From contig NZ_JAFEJS010000001.1 in assembly GCF_018555385.1 (NCBI RefSeq), positions 372,001 to 436,000 of the forward strand: a stretch of 64,000 nucleotides of DNA, given 5' to 3'. Shown here one piece after another: positions 42,025 to 53,715 of the stretch. The first letter of the stretch is position 1, and each line of letters opens with the position of its first letter. Under the pieces are notes generated by a model. The model searched no databases. It worked only from the letters and a program-made list of their open reading frames with translations, and was not told the origin of the DNA. The DNA comes from Bifidobacterium santillanense (GTDB lineage Bacteria > Actinomycetota > Actinomycetes > Actinomycetales > Bifidobacteriaceae). A program made the position numbers and the translations under genes.

Positions 42025-43569
42025 TCACTTGTCCTCGGGCCAGCACTTCTCGTACCTGACGCCCGTCAGGTTCTCGACGACCTTCCTGGTCTCGGGGTCG
42101 ACGTCCGCCTTCGAACCGCCGGCCTTCAGACGCTCGACCTCCTTGACCAGGATGCCGTGGGTCCTCTTGTTGAGGTTGTAGGTCAGCGCGATGATCCACA
42201 CCAGGACGATGCCGGCGACGACGATCCACACGTAGGAGTTCATCAGCGCCTGCAGAGCCGAATCGGGCTGGCTCTTGGCGGACGCGTCGAATCCCTGGGA
42301 ACCGAGGTAGACGCCGAGCAGACCGACGGCGAGGCCCTGGGTCACGCGGCGGAAGAAGAGGATGGCGCCCATGTACACGCCCTCGCGGCGTTCCTTGGTG
42401 ACGATCTCGTCGATGTCCGGCAGGTACGGGTAGGTGACCCACACCAGGTAGTAGAGGTTCTGACGGAAGAACATCCAGATGCCCTGCAGGATGAACAGCG
42501 CCGGAATCCACATGACGGTCGGGATGGAGTCGTGGTTGATGGCCAGCAGGGCGTAGGCGCCCAGACTTGCGATCGAGCCGAGGCACGCCACGGTGTAGGA
42601 GCCGCGCACGCCGGTGCGCTTGAAGATGGCGCCCTCGATCGGGGCGAAGACCGCACCGAGGATCGACAAGGAGCCCAGCGCCGTGGACAGCGCGACGGAA
42701 CCGGAGAGCACGTACACCACGAAGAAGGTGAAGCAGTAGTTGGCGACGTCGAGGAACGACTGCACCAGCAGGTAGAGGGCGAGATGCTTCTGGAACGCGC
42801 GGATGCGCAGCGTGGTGAAGTAGCCCAGCACGATGTGGCCGAACTCCTTGAGATGATCCGACAGGCTCTGCCTCCTGTCGAACTCGGCCTCCGTGATGCC
42901 CATCTCCTCGGGGGTGCGCTCCCAGGTGGCCTTCACGGAAGCGCCGATGCACAGCACGTAGATGGCGATCATCACGATGGCGAGCACCGTGTAGGTCCAG
43001 GAGTTCTTCTCGCCGAGTCCCTTGAGGATGGCGACGGTGAGCCACGTCAGGCCGAAGTTCACCAGTCCCGGGATCATCGTACGCATCGTCTGGAGCTCGG
43101 TGCGCTCCTCGAAGTCATCCGTCATCTCGGAGCTCAGGCAGTAGAACGGGATCATGATGACCTGGTTCGCGGCGGTCCACAGGAAGAAGATCACGAAGTA
43201 GAAGCCGTAGTTGAACCCGGGCAGCCACATGCTGATGGCGAGCACCAGGATCATCGCGCCGATGAGCATCAGCGGACGACGACGGCCGAATCTGCGGCCG
43301 AACCTCGTACGGTAGAGGTTGTCGGAGACGCCTCCGATGATGATGGCCATCACGGCGGAGAGCACCGTGCTGATGCCCATGATACCCTGGGCCTGGGTGA
43401 TGGTGAGACCGCAGAACGTGGTCCAGAACAGGGCGAGATAGCCCGACTGGAGACCGCCGTAGCCGCCGCCGTACACATCGCACAGGGAGAACGCGGCCGC
43501 ACGCAGCTTCGTGACCTTCCGTTTCGAGGACTGCTGCGGTACAGTCCTCGTCACCGTTTGCTCCGTCAT
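42025..43569 (-). CDS. GPH-family glycoside:cation symporter (cassette 2)
   Basis: A 514-residue GPH/MFS_2 transporter with twelve helices. It shares SLCDVYGGGYGGLQSGYLALFWTTF, SDNLYRTRFGRRFGRRRPLMLIG (in pieces) and the tail LTGVRYEKCWP with the symporter at 34327, so the two arose by duplication. It would import a related but different glycoside. Translation starts at 43569 with GGAAAGGA upstream. The leader contains a GAAACCCC/GGGGTTTC stem. It is divergent from the second LacI-SBP gene, whose promoter region carries TTGCC repeats. Confidence 0.9.
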   Translation of the reverse strand: MTEQTVTRTVPQQSSKRKVTKLRAAAFSLCDVYGGGYGGLQSGYLALFWTTFCGLTITQAQGIMGISTVLSAVMAIIIGGVSDNLYRTRFGRRFGRRRPLMLIGAMILVLAISMWLPGFNYGFYFVIFFLWTAANQVIMIPFYCLSSEMTDDFEERTELQTMRTMIPGLVNFGLTWLTVAILKGLGEKNSWTYTVLAIVMIAIYVLCIGASVKATWERTPEEMGITEAEFDRRQSLSDHLKEFGHIVLGYFTTLRIRAFQKHLALYLLVQSFLDVANYCFTFFVVYVLSGSVALSTALGSLSILGAVFAPIEGAIFKRTGVRGSYTVACLGSIASLGAYALLAINHDSIPTVMWIPALFILQGIWMFFRQNLYYLVWVTYPYLPDIDEIVTKERREGVYMGAILFFRRVTQGLAVGLLGVYLGSQGFDASAKSQPDSALQALMNSYVWIVVAGIVLVWIIALTYNLNKRTHGILVKEVERLKAGGSKADVDPETRKVVENLTGVRYEKCWPEDK

Positions 43570-43690
43570 TGCAGAGATTCCTTTCCTGACTCTCGAACGG
43601 AAACCCCACGGACTGCCACGTCCGAACCAACGGGGTTTCGTTGTTGACGGTTATGAATATATGTCCGCCCGTCATACGGCAAGAATAATA

Positions 43691-43710
43691 TTGCCCTTGT
43701 TGCCATAGCC
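43691..43710. promoter_or_regulatory. TTGCC repeats in the second symporter/regulator divergent region
   Basis: TTGCC at 43691 and 43700 (9-bp step) and a weaker TAGCC at 43706. This is the shortest of the three arrays. It lies between the divergent symporter (start 43569) and LacI-SBP (start 43784) genes. Relative to the symporter it again reads GGCAA on the coding strand. Confidence 0.45.
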
Positions 43711-43783
43711 ATCGAACAAGCTGGCTCGCACATCCGAGAGCACCGCGCCGAAGCGCCGCGCGGAGTCCGGAGAGGAGGCCTTC

Positions 43784-46063
43784 ATGGGTGCCGGCAGACC
43801 ATCGACCGGAAAGACGACCATCTACGACATCGCGAGGGAGACCGGACTGTCCCCGTCCACCGTCTCCCGTGCGCTGACCCGTCCGGGCCGGGTGTCGGTC
43901 CGCACGGAGATGCTGGTGCGCACCACCGCGGAACGGCTGGGATACCGTTCCCAAACCGGCATCGATTCCACGGCATCCACGTCGAGCGTCCGATCAGAGC
44001 TCGTCGCCATCGTCTCCCCGGACAACATCAATCCCCTCTACGCCCGATGCATCCGCAGCGCCCAGATCCGGCTGGAGCGTGCGGGATACCGCGCCGTCAT
44101 ATTGGATTCCCACGGCAGCACCGACGCCGAACGCGATCTCATCCACCGGTTCTCCGGCAAGGCGGACGGATTCATGCTGGTGTCGCCGAGGTTGAACGAA
44201 CCGGAACTGCGCCGCGCCGCCGCGGCGACGCCGACGATCATGCTGCACCGGCGGATATCCGGCCTGCCCTCGGTCGTCTCGGACGTGTATCCCGCGGTCG
44301 TCGCCGCGATACGCACGTTGCACGACACCGGGCATCGAGGCGTCACCTACCTGTCGGGACCGGAATCGTCATGGTCGAGCGAGTACCGGCGGCGTTGCAT
44401 CTGGCAGGCGGCCGGGCAGTTCGACATGACCTACAGGGTGGTCCGCCAATGCGCCGGCACCATCGACGGCGGACATGATGCGTATGCGCGGTTCGGCGAG
44501 CAGCCGACCGACGCCGTCATCGCGTACAACGACCAGCTGGCGGTGGGGTTCGTCAGGGAGGCGACGGCGGACGGCACACGCGTTCCCGATGACGTCTCCG
44601 TGATCGGATTCGACGATACGCTCGTCGGACGCATGATCACACCTTCCCTCTCATCGATCGGCCAATCCGACGAGCAGGTGGGCGACATGGCGGCCCAGGA
44701 GCTCCTGACCGCCATCCGACGCGGCTCGACCGGCGGGGAGACCCTGTTCAGCGTGCCCGCCGTGTTCCTCCAGCGCGACAGCATCGCCCGCAAACGCCTC
44801 TCCGTTCCTCCGCGGACGTTCAGAACCGACACCCTGACCACGTTGCGGAACTCCGAGGTGGAGCTCACGCTGTTGACGGGCATCGCGGAGGAGATGGCGC
44901 CCGCGCTCGACGCCTTCATGGAACGCTACCCGAAGTTCCGCATCCGTCCGCTCGAGACCGGCACCCAGGCCGAAAGCGTCGGCCGCCTATGGAACCGTCT
45001 GCAGGCCCGTCACAACGTACCCGACCTGTTCCGCATGGAATACGACAAGATGCCTGAGTTCGCCATCAACGGCACGATACTGAACTTCCGCAATCCACGG
45101 TTGGAGCGCGAATTCGAATCGCGGTTCGCCCCGCGGCCGTGGAGGGCCTGTCATTTCGCCGGAGGCCTGTTCGGAGTGCCCGCCGACATCACCCCGGTGG
45201 CCATGTTTCGCCGTCTCGACGTCCTCGAACGGTTCGGTCTTCCCGTACCGGCCACATGGGAGGAGTACCACGACATCGGCGTCGAGCTGCACCGTGCCGA
45301 TCCGAGCCGTTACATGGGATTCATCAATACGTCCGATGCCCAGCACTATCTGTCGTTCTTCCGCATGGCGGGACTCCAGCCGTGGCGGGACACCGATTCG
45401 ATCGAGATCGACGTGGACCTGACGACGGACGCCATGCTCGAGACCTCCGGTTTCCTGCAGCGGTGCATCGACGACGGGGTGCTGAGCGCCGAATCGACGA
45501 CGGTGCCCGGATTCCGCGAACGGCTGCGCGACGGACGCTTCGTCGCACCGATTCAGGCGGACTGGTTCGGCAACGTCATCATCGCCGCCGACCCCGAAGG
45601 CTCGGGACGCTGGGGCGTATCCCTGCCGCCGGCGGTGCGCCCGGGCGAATTCCACTCCGCGGAGGTCGGCGGATCGATCCTGACGATCAACAGCCGGATC
45701 CCACGCGAGAAGCAGGCGGCGGCCATCGCCTTCGCGTACTGGCTGATCGCCAATCCGACGGCGGTCGACATGAACCCGCTGCCCGTCTACTATTCGTCGA
45801 CCACGTACTTCGCGGACAAGCCCGATCTGGATACGCGCATCGATCCTTACTTCGGGCAGAACATCTACGGCGTCTTCCGCGAATCGGCCGCCCATCTCGA
45901 TGTGCCGTGGCGACCGCTGCCGTTCATGAGTCAGGTGGATGCCGATTTCCGCGACACGATGATCCCCTCGCTCACCCCCGGCGGCGACTCGGTCCATCAA
46001 ATGGCCGAATGGCAGCAGGGCATCATCGGCTACGCGCAGTCGCATGGATTCAGGATGAAGTGA
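43784..46063 (+). CDS. LacI-type regulator fused to an ABC-type solute-binding domain (cassette 2)
   Basis: A 759-residue paralog of the regulator at 38256. HTH residues about 10-55 (TTIYDIARETGLSPSTVSRAL) are nearly identical to the paralog's recognition helix, which implies similar operators. The LacI core ends near VSVIGFDDTLVGRMITP. The solute-binding domain runs from about residue 355 (AEEMAPALDAFMERYPKFRI, FAGGLFGVPADI, VPATWEEYHDIG, AEVGGSILTINS) to HGFRMK. AGGAGG precedes the ATG. No signal peptide is present. The ligand domains differ much more than the HTH, so the two regulators may respond to different sugars while reading related sites. Confidence 0.9.
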   Translation: MGAGRPSTGKTTIYDIARETGLSPSTVSRALTRPGRVSVRTEMLVRTTAERLGYRSQTGIDSTASTSSVRSELVAIVSPDNINPLYARCIRSAQIRLERAGYRAVILDSHGSTDAERDLIHRFSGKADGFMLVSPRLNEPELRRAAAATPTIMLHRRISGLPSVVSDVYPAVVAAIRTLHDTGHRGVTYLSGPESSWSSEYRRRCIWQAAGQFDMTYRVVRQCAGTIDGGHDAYARFGEQPTDAVIAYNDQLAVGFVREATADGTRVPDDVSVIGFDDTLVGRMITPSLSSIGQSDEQVGDMAAQELLTAIRRGSTGGETLFSVPAVFLQRDSIARKRLSVPPRTFRTDTLTTLRNSEVELTLLTGIAEEMAPALDAFMERYPKFRIRPLETGTQAESVGRLWNRLQARHNVPDLFRMEYDKMPEFAINGTILNFRNPRLEREFESRFAPRPWRACHFAGGLFGVPADITPVAMFRRLDVLERFGLPVPATWEEYHDIGVELHRADPSRYMGFINTSDAQHYLSFFRMAGLQPWRDTDSIEIDVDLTTDAMLETSGFLQRCIDDGVLSAESTTVPGFRERLRDGRFVAPIQADWFGNVIIAADPEGSGRWGVSLPPAVRPGEFHSAEVGGSILTINSRIPREKQAAAIAFAYWLIANPTAVDMNPLPVYYSSTTYFADKPDLDTRIDPYFGQNIYGVFRESAAHLDVPWRPLPFMSQVDADFRDTMIPSLTPGGDSVHQMAEWQQGIIGYAQSHGFRMK

Positions 46064-46072
46064 CCGCCGATA

Positions 46073-46114
46073 CGATTGAAGGCCTCCCTCATTGACGAGG
46101 GAGGCCTTCAATCG
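46073..46114. terminator. Bidirectional terminator with perfect 18-bp stem
   Basis: 46073-46090 (CGATTGAAGGCCTCCCTC) pairs with 46097-46114 around the loop ATTGAC. It lies between the convergent LacI-SBP gene (+) and secA (-). Confidence 0.9.
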
Positions 46115-46145
46115 TCATGCGTCACATGACGTTACGCGCGATGCG

Positions 46146-49031
<2,886 letters not shown>

Positions 49032-49200
49032 TATTCGCTCCTGTGTCGTTCCTTCGGCCCGCCGCGCCGCCCATCCGGTGTGTCGGAACAGGGTATGCGG
49101 CGGACACACTGCCGACCATCATACGCGACATTGCCGATAACGTGGGCATATTTCCGTATTCGGTCGCTTTCCGACGGGCCGGATCCGCCGATGAAGACGA

Positions 49201-49247
49201 CGAGGGGGTCTTTCCCGTCGATGCTTTCGACGGGAAAGACCCCCTCG
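49201..49247 (-). terminator. Terminator with perfect 21-bp stem after hpf
   Basis: A 21-bp arm starting CGAGGGGGTCTTTCCC (49201-49221) pairs perfectly with 49227-49247 around a 5-nt loop. It lies downstream of hpf, within the 270-base gap before secA. Confidence 0.85.
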
Positions 49248-49300
49248 TGGTTCAATCCGAATTCATCGGTCCGCGGAACGTACGTGGACCGGCCGGCACA

Positions 49301-49960
49301 TCACTTCTTGGCGACGTTCTCCGGAGTGTCGATCTCGAACACGCCGTAGCTCCAGCCGTGACGGTGGTAGACGACGGACGGACGACCGGTCTCCTTGTTG
49401 ACGAACAGGAAGAAGTCGTGTCCGATCAGCTCCATCTCGTACAGGGCCTCGTCGATGCTCATCGGCTCGGCGATGTGCAGCTTGCGGCGGATGACGATCG
49501 GCGTGTCACCGACCTGGACCTCCACCGACTCGCCCGGGCCGAGATCGGAGGCGACGGCGGCGGCGGGGCTGTTGTTCGGCTCCTCCGGCTCGCTCTCCTC
49601 CGCGGCGGGCTCGACGACGCCCAGATCCACCGGGGCGGGGTTGGTGTAGCCGCGGCGATGGTCCTTGCGGCGGTCGCGGGTGCGGCGCAGACGCAGGGTC
49701 AGCTTGTCGAGCGCCATGTCGAGCGCGCTGTACTCGTCGGCGCTCGAGGCCTCGGCACGCACCACGGTGCTTCCGGCGATGATGGTGATTTCCACGCGCT
49801 TGGCGGTGTCCGCCTGGCGCGGGTTGCCCTCGTGGGTGACCACGATCTGCGCGCGCTGCGCATCGGGGGCGATAGCGGTCACACGATTCATCTTGTTCTC
49901 TACGACATCACGGAACCTCTGCTTGATCTGCGTGTGACGTCCGGTAACGACGATTTCCAT
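49301..49960 (-). CDS. hpf: Long-form ribosome hibernation promoting factor
   Basis: A 219-residue long HPF. Residues 1-100 are the S30AE/RaiA domain (MEIVVTGRHTQIKQRFRDVVENKM, ALDMALDKLTLRLRRTRDR). An acidic Pro/Glu linker is followed by the C-terminal dimerisation domain (VIRRKLHIAEPMSIDEALYEMELIGHDFFLFVN in pieces). It pairs ribosomes into inactive 100S particles under stress. GGGAGG precedes the ATG at 49960. The gene ends at a 21-bp stem terminator. The 220-base gap between it and rnpB contains no gene; no clear promoter is seen. Confidence 0.95.
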   Translation of the reverse strand: MEIVVTGRHTQIKQRFRDVVENKMNRVTAIAPDAQRAQIVVTHEGNPRQADTAKRVEITIIAGSTVVRAEASSADEYSALDMALDKLTLRLRRTRDRRKDHRRGYTNPAPVDLGVVEPAAEESEPEEPNNSPAAAVASDLGPGESVEVQVGDTPIVIRRKLHIAEPMSIDEALYEMELIGHDFFLFVNKETGRPSVVYHRHGWSYGVFEIDTPENVAKK

Positions 49961-50180
49961 GTGGACCTCCCTTAACTCAAGCGGTTTCCCGCTATTTGCG
50001 GTCCGATTGGCGTCTTCACCAACCGGGTACGATTCATTGTAGACGACGAGCGCGTAAACGACGGGAGAACTCGCGGGGAGCGATATGTTTCTTTTCCGAC
50101 TCCCGCGTGAAATATTCCGGTGCATAGACTGTGCGTTTGCCATGCGCTCCGAAGCGGGGCGGAATCCATGGAGATATGAG

Positions 50181-50560
50181 GTGTGAGACCCCTTATACCC
50201 CGGGTTCTGTCGGTTCTCCGCGCGAACGCGGATCCCCGGATGGCCATCCATCTCGACCTGACGTCGCCGCCAGGCTCTAGCAGCCTACCCGATGGCACGG
50301 GCGAGCAGCCCTTGCCGCCATCTGCTTGGCCTTGCTCCCGATGAGGCTTGCCATGCGGCCGACTGTTACCAGCGGCCCGGTGGTCTCTTACACCGCCGTT
50401 TCACCCTTACCCGTCGTGGACGGGCGGTCTGTTCTCTGCTGCGCTATCTCTCAGGTCGCCCTGGGCGGACGTTATCCGCCATCGTGCTCTATGGAGCCCG
50501 GAAGTTCCTCAGTCACTCGCAATGAAGTCCGTGACCGCGGCCATCAAGAGGTCTCACAAG
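50181..50560 (-). ncRNA. rnpB: RNase P RNA (bacterial class A)
   Basis: The minus strand has the conserved blocks of RNase P RNA: AGGAACTTCCGGGCTCC near the 5' end (a variant of the usual GAGGAAAGTCCGGGCTCC), GGGTAAGGGTGAAACGGCGG, the GGTAACAG/CCGGT region, and ACAGAACCCGGGGTATAAGG at the 3' end. P1 forms between GTGAGACC at the 5' end (50557-50550) and GGTCTCAC at the 3' end (50190-50183). Length is about 380 nt. It is the ribozyme that matures tRNA 5' ends. Confidence 0.93.
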
Positions 50561-50566
50561 CGGACC

Positions 50567-50572
50567 ATTATA
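50567..50572 (-). promoter_or_regulatory. -10 box of rnpB
   Basis: A consensus TATAAT on the minus strand (50572-50567) ends seven bases before the inferred 5' end of RNase P RNA. The -35 region is weak. Confidence 0.7.
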
Positions 50573-50678
50573 CATGGGCCGCGGAGAAGTGCGTACGCGT
50601 CGCGACCCGGCGCGTACGATCACGCCCGGAGCGCGAGAAGGAACGCGTGAGGGGAAAGGCGCACGGCACGCAGTGCAA

Positions 50679-51356
50679 TCAGTCGAGCAGCTCCCGGGCG
50701 ATCCTGCGCAGCGTTTCGGGATCGTGCCCCTTGCGGCCGCCCGCCGACCAGAACCGGCGCTGCCTGACCTGACGGTCGAGGCCATGGGTCCTGCGGGCGA
50801 CGGAACGCCCCAGCTCCCATGCCGCGTCCTCGAACGCGCCCGCCCGTTCGGCCTCGTCGACGACCTGCGCGGCGACCGCACGGTCCACGCCCCTGCGGGA
50901 CAGCTCCGCGGCCGCCCCGCGCCTTCCCATCATCCGGGAGACGCAGGAGCGGACCACCGATTCGGCGTAGCCGCGATCGTCGATGAGTCGGAGCTCCTCC
51001 AGACGGAGCATAACCCGTTCGACGACGTCGGCATCGTATCCCCTGTCCAGCAGGCGGTCGCGCAACGCGCCGGAGGAACGCGCCGCCGCGTCCAGCAGAT
51101 GCAGCGCCGACTCGCGGCAGGCGTCGACGTCCGCCGGGTCCTCCACCTGCGCGCCGTTCCTCCACCGCGAGGGTCCCGACGCGCGCCGTCGGAACGATCG
51201 CGCGGACCCGTCATCCGACGGCGCGTCGTCGGCGGAAGCATCAATCGGGATGTCGGCGACCTCGATGCCGGGCGCATCCGCCGCCGGGTTCCGCGGAGCC
51301 CCGGGCTCCGGCGATGCAACGGGATGACGGCGGAGGAATTCCTCGGCGCTGATCAT
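50679..51356 (-). CDS. recX: Regulatory protein RecX
   Basis: A 225-residue RecX. The helical-repeat motifs are LHLLDAAARSSGALRDRLLDRGYDADVVERVMLRLEELRLIDDRGYAESVVRS in pieces and AAAELSRRGVDRAVAAQVVDE. The first 75 residues are a polar extension without helical repeats. It binds RecA filaments and limits recombination. It starts two bases after the recA stop codon and is therefore co-transcribed with it under the SOS box at 52714. Confidence 0.92.
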   Translation of the reverse strand: MISAEEFLRRHPVASPEPGAPRNPAADAPGIEVADIPIDASADDAPSDDGSARSFRRRASGPSRWRNGAQVEDPADVDACRESALHLLDAAARSSGALRDRLLDRGYDADVVERVMLRLEELRLIDDRGYAESVVRSCVSRMMGRRGAAAELSRRGVDRAVAAQVVDEAERAGAFEDAAWELGRSVARRTHGLDRQVRQRRFWSAGGRKGHDPETLRRIARELLD

Positions 51357-51358
51357 CG

Positions 51359-52576
51359 TCAGGCCTTGGCGCCGGACTTCGCGGCGGATGCCGGCGAGGA
51401 CGCCGTAGTCTTATCCTTGCCCGTGTTGCCTTCGGTGACGGCGACGGACTCGGTGTTGGCGTCGGCCTCGGAGGCGGCCTTGGTGGCGTCGTCCTCGGCG
51501 AACTGGTCGGTGGGCTTGATCAGGCCGAACGCGGCCTTGACCTTGTTCTCGATCTCCTCGGTGACGGCCGGGTTGTCCTTGAGGAACTGGCGGACCTTCT
51601 CGCGGCCCTGCCCCAGCTGATCGCCCTCGTAGGTGAACCAGGAGCCCGACTTCTTGACGACGCCGACCTGGATAGCCATGTCGAGAGCGGAGCCCTCGCG
51701 GGAGATGCCCTCACCGTAGAGCATGTCGAACTCGGCGGACTTGAACGGCGGGGCCATCTTGTTCTTGACGACCTTGACGCGCGTGCGGTTGCCGACGGCC
51801 TCCTCGCCGTTCTTGATGGTCTGGATGCGGCGGATGTCGAGACGCACCGACGAGTAGAACTTGAGCGCCTTGCCGCCGGTGGTGGTCTCCGGGCTGCCGA
51901 AGAACACGCCGATCTTCTCGCGCAGCTGGTTGATGAAGATGGCGGTGGTGCCGGCCTGGGCGAGCGCGCCGGTCATCTTGCGCAGCGCCTGGCTCATCAG
52001 CCTGGCCTGCAGACCGACGTGGCTGTCGCCCATGTCCCCCTCGATCTCGGCCTTGGGCACGAGCGCCGCGACGGAGTCGACGACGATGACGTCGAGCGCG
52101 CCGGAGCGGATGAGCATGTCGGCGATCTCCAACGCCTGCTCGCCGTTGTCCGGCTGGGAGACGATGAGCGAGTCGGTGTCGACGCCGAGCTTGCGGGCGT
52201 AGACCGGGTCGAGTGCGTGCTCGGCGTCGATGAACGCGGCGACGCCGCCGGCCTTCTGCGCGTTGGCGACCACGTGCAGCGCCAGCGTGGTCTTGCCGGA
52301 GGACTCCGGTCCGTAGATCTCGATGATGCGCCCCTTGGGCAGGCCGCCGATGCCGAGCGCCATGTCGAGCGCGAGCGAACCGGTGGGGATGACCTCCACG
52401 TTCTGCTCCGGCCTGTCGCCCAGCCTCATCGCCGATCCCTTGCCGAAGCTCTTCTCCACCTGCGCCAGCGCGGTGTCGAGCGCGGCCTTGCGGCGGGGGT
52501 CGATCTCGTGCCTCGCGCCCTGCGGCGCCTGCTCCTTGGCCTTTGCGGCGGGAGCGGCGCTTGTCTTCTGTGCCAT
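51359..52576 (-). CDS. recA: Recombinase RecA
   Basis: A 405-residue RecA. Walker A is [13 protein letters not shown], and [16 protein letters not shown] covers Walker B. Loop regions are [46 protein letters not shown] in pieces. The C-terminus is an acidic, Ala/Thr/Lys tail. AAGGAG precedes the ATG. It carries out strand exchange and stimulates LexA self-cleavage. Its promoter region contains a LexA-type box, and recX follows immediately. Confidence 0.98.
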   Translation of the reverse strand: MAQKTSAAPAAKAKEQAPQGARHEIDPRRKAALDTALAQVEKSFGKGSAMRLGDRPEQNVEVIPTGSLALDMALGIGGLPKGRIIEIYGPESSGKTTLALHVVANAQKAGGVAAFIDAEHALDPVYARKLGVDTDSLIVSQPDNGEQALEIADMLIRSGALDVIVVDSVAALVPKAEIEGDMGDSHVGLQARLMSQALRKMTGALAQAGTTAIFINQLREKIGVFFGSPETTTGGKALKFYSSVRLDIRRIQTIKNGEEAVGNRTRVKVVKNKMAPPFKSAEFDMLYGEGISREGSALDMAIQVGVVKKSGSWFTYEGDQLGQGREKVRQFLKDNPAVTEEIENKVKAAFGLIKPTDQFAEDDATKAASEADANTESVAVTEGNTGKDKTTASSPASAAKSGAKA

Positions 52577-52713
52577 GATGTTCTCCTTACACGTTGTGGC
52601 GAATCGTCGTCCCTCACGCTACGGAACGCATTCCGCTCGGGGCAAGCCGCGGCGGCCATGTGGTCGAAGCCCCTTGCGGAGGGCGTGCTGTGGACAACTA
52701 TAGACCATAAACG

Positions 52714-52727
52714 CGAACATTTGTTCG
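52714..52727 (-). promoter_or_regulatory. SOS (LexA) box of recA
   Basis: CGAACATTTGTTCG is a GAAC-N4-GTTC dyad as in Gram-positive SOS boxes. On the minus strand a -10 box TATAGT (52702-52697) lies downstream, so the dyad covers the -35 position. A further TTCGAA lies next to it. The recA start codon is 138 bases further on. Confidence 0.75.
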
Positions 52728-52762
52728 AATGTTCGAAAGGACACGCCGGCGCGACCTCCCCG

Positions 52763-52996
52763 TCACCTCGCGGGCATCGGCGGCGCGTTGTGGTCGCTCC
52801 CCCAACGCTCGGCGTCGGGGATCCCCATCTGATCGCACAGCACGTTCCATACGACGCGGGGCTCCTCCCCCGCGTCCAGCGCCTCGACGACGGTCATGTT
52901 GTTCAACGCGGTCAGCTGCTGGTCACGGGACAGGGCCCTGCCGTAGCCGCGCCCGAACACCTCCTCGAGCAGCTGCCAGAATTCACGTTCCCTCAC
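52763..52996 (-). CDS. DUF3046 protein
   Basis: A 77-residue protein, MREREFWQLLEEVFGRGYGRALSRDQ... VVEALDAGEEPRVVWNVLCDQMGIPDAERWG, which is the DUF3046 pattern. In actinobacteria this small gene is a regular neighbour of recA; its function is not known. The start is a GTG at 52996. TACACT stands nine bases before it and no ribosome-binding site is seen, so a leaderless mRNA is possible. It precedes recA on the same strand but the SOS promoter lies between them. Confidence 0.85.
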   Translation of the reverse strand: MREREFWQLLEEVFGRGYGRALSRDQQLTALNNMTVVEALDAGEEPRVVWNVLCDQMGIPDAERWGSDHNAPPMPAR

Positions 52997-53059
52997 GAAC
53001 GCCCCAGTGTAGCCGAGGGACCGCGCCGTCGCGAGCGACGCGGGGACACGCGGAACGCG

Positions 53060-53097
53060 AAAAGGCCCGGCCGGAGACCGTCGTCCCCGACCGGGCC
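53060..53097 (-). terminator. Intrinsic terminator of the ClgR-like gene
   Basis: GGCCCGGCCGG (53064-53074) pairs with CCGACCGGGCC (53087-53097) with one mismatch. On the minus strand TTTTC follows. Confidence 0.8.
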
Positions 53098-53131
53098 GGT
53101 ACCCGGTTGCATGTGCTGCCGCCGCATGCCG

Positions 53132-53650
53132 TTACGCCTCGACCATGTCGAGACGATCGGCGACCATGCGCAGCAGCTGTGCGGTGCTCACGCCGAGCGC
53201 CTCGGCGATGGAGCTGAGCAGTTCGGAGCTGGCCTCCTTCTGGCCGCGCTCCACCTCGGAGAGGTAGCCGAGCGACACCCCCGCCTTCTCGCTGACCTCG
53301 CGAAGGGTCTTGTGATCACGCGAACGCAGGTCGCGCAGCACGCGGCCGATGGCCTCGCGCAGCGTCAGTTCGGCCGTGTCACGCGTCTCGGCCTTGGCGG
53401 CCGCGGTGGCGGCGACGGAGGCGCGGGGCGCACGCTCGGCGTTCTCCGCCTCGTCCCACATGCGGCGACGGGCCTCCTCCGCCTCGTCCTTCGCCTTCTT
53501 GGCGGCGCGCGCCCTGATCACCTGCTGCTGGGCGAACATGACCGCGCGGCGCTGGGCCGGGGTCAGTTCGCGCATGCGCGCGGAGCCGGGGCGGACCATC
53601 GCCGCGGCGTTGATCTGCGTCTGTTCCTCGGTGCGAGTCATCGTATCCAT
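53132..53650 (-). CDS. XRE-family regulator, ClgR-like
   Basis: A 172-residue protein. The C-terminal HTH ([58 protein letters not shown] in pieces) matches ClgR, which activates clp protease and other stress genes in actinobacteria. The N-terminal 90 residues are helical, charged and Ala-rich. The position next to cinA/pgsA agrees with the clgR locus of corynebacteria and streptomycetes. ATG 53650 has GAAAGGG at good spacing; ATGs at 53659 and 53668 do not. Confidence 0.85.
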   Translation of the reverse strand: MDTMTRTEEQTQINAAAMVRPGSARMRELTPAQRRAVMFAQQQVIRARAAKKAKDEAEEARRRMWDEAENAERAPRASVAATAAAKAETRDTAELTLREAIGRVLRDLRSRDHKTLREVSEKAGVSLGYLSEVERGQKEASSELLSSIAEALGVSTAQLLRMVADRLDMVEA

Positions 53651-53715
53651 AATCCCCATCCCTTTCATGCGGGTTCGATTGCTTCTATTACGACCAACAG
53701 CGAAAGGGACGGGTT

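Noticed and set aside
34327-46063. Mobile island carrying the glycan cassettes
   Set aside because: No integrase, transposase, tRNA target or flanking direct repeat was seen, and base composition looks like the rest; only a comparative alignment could decide.
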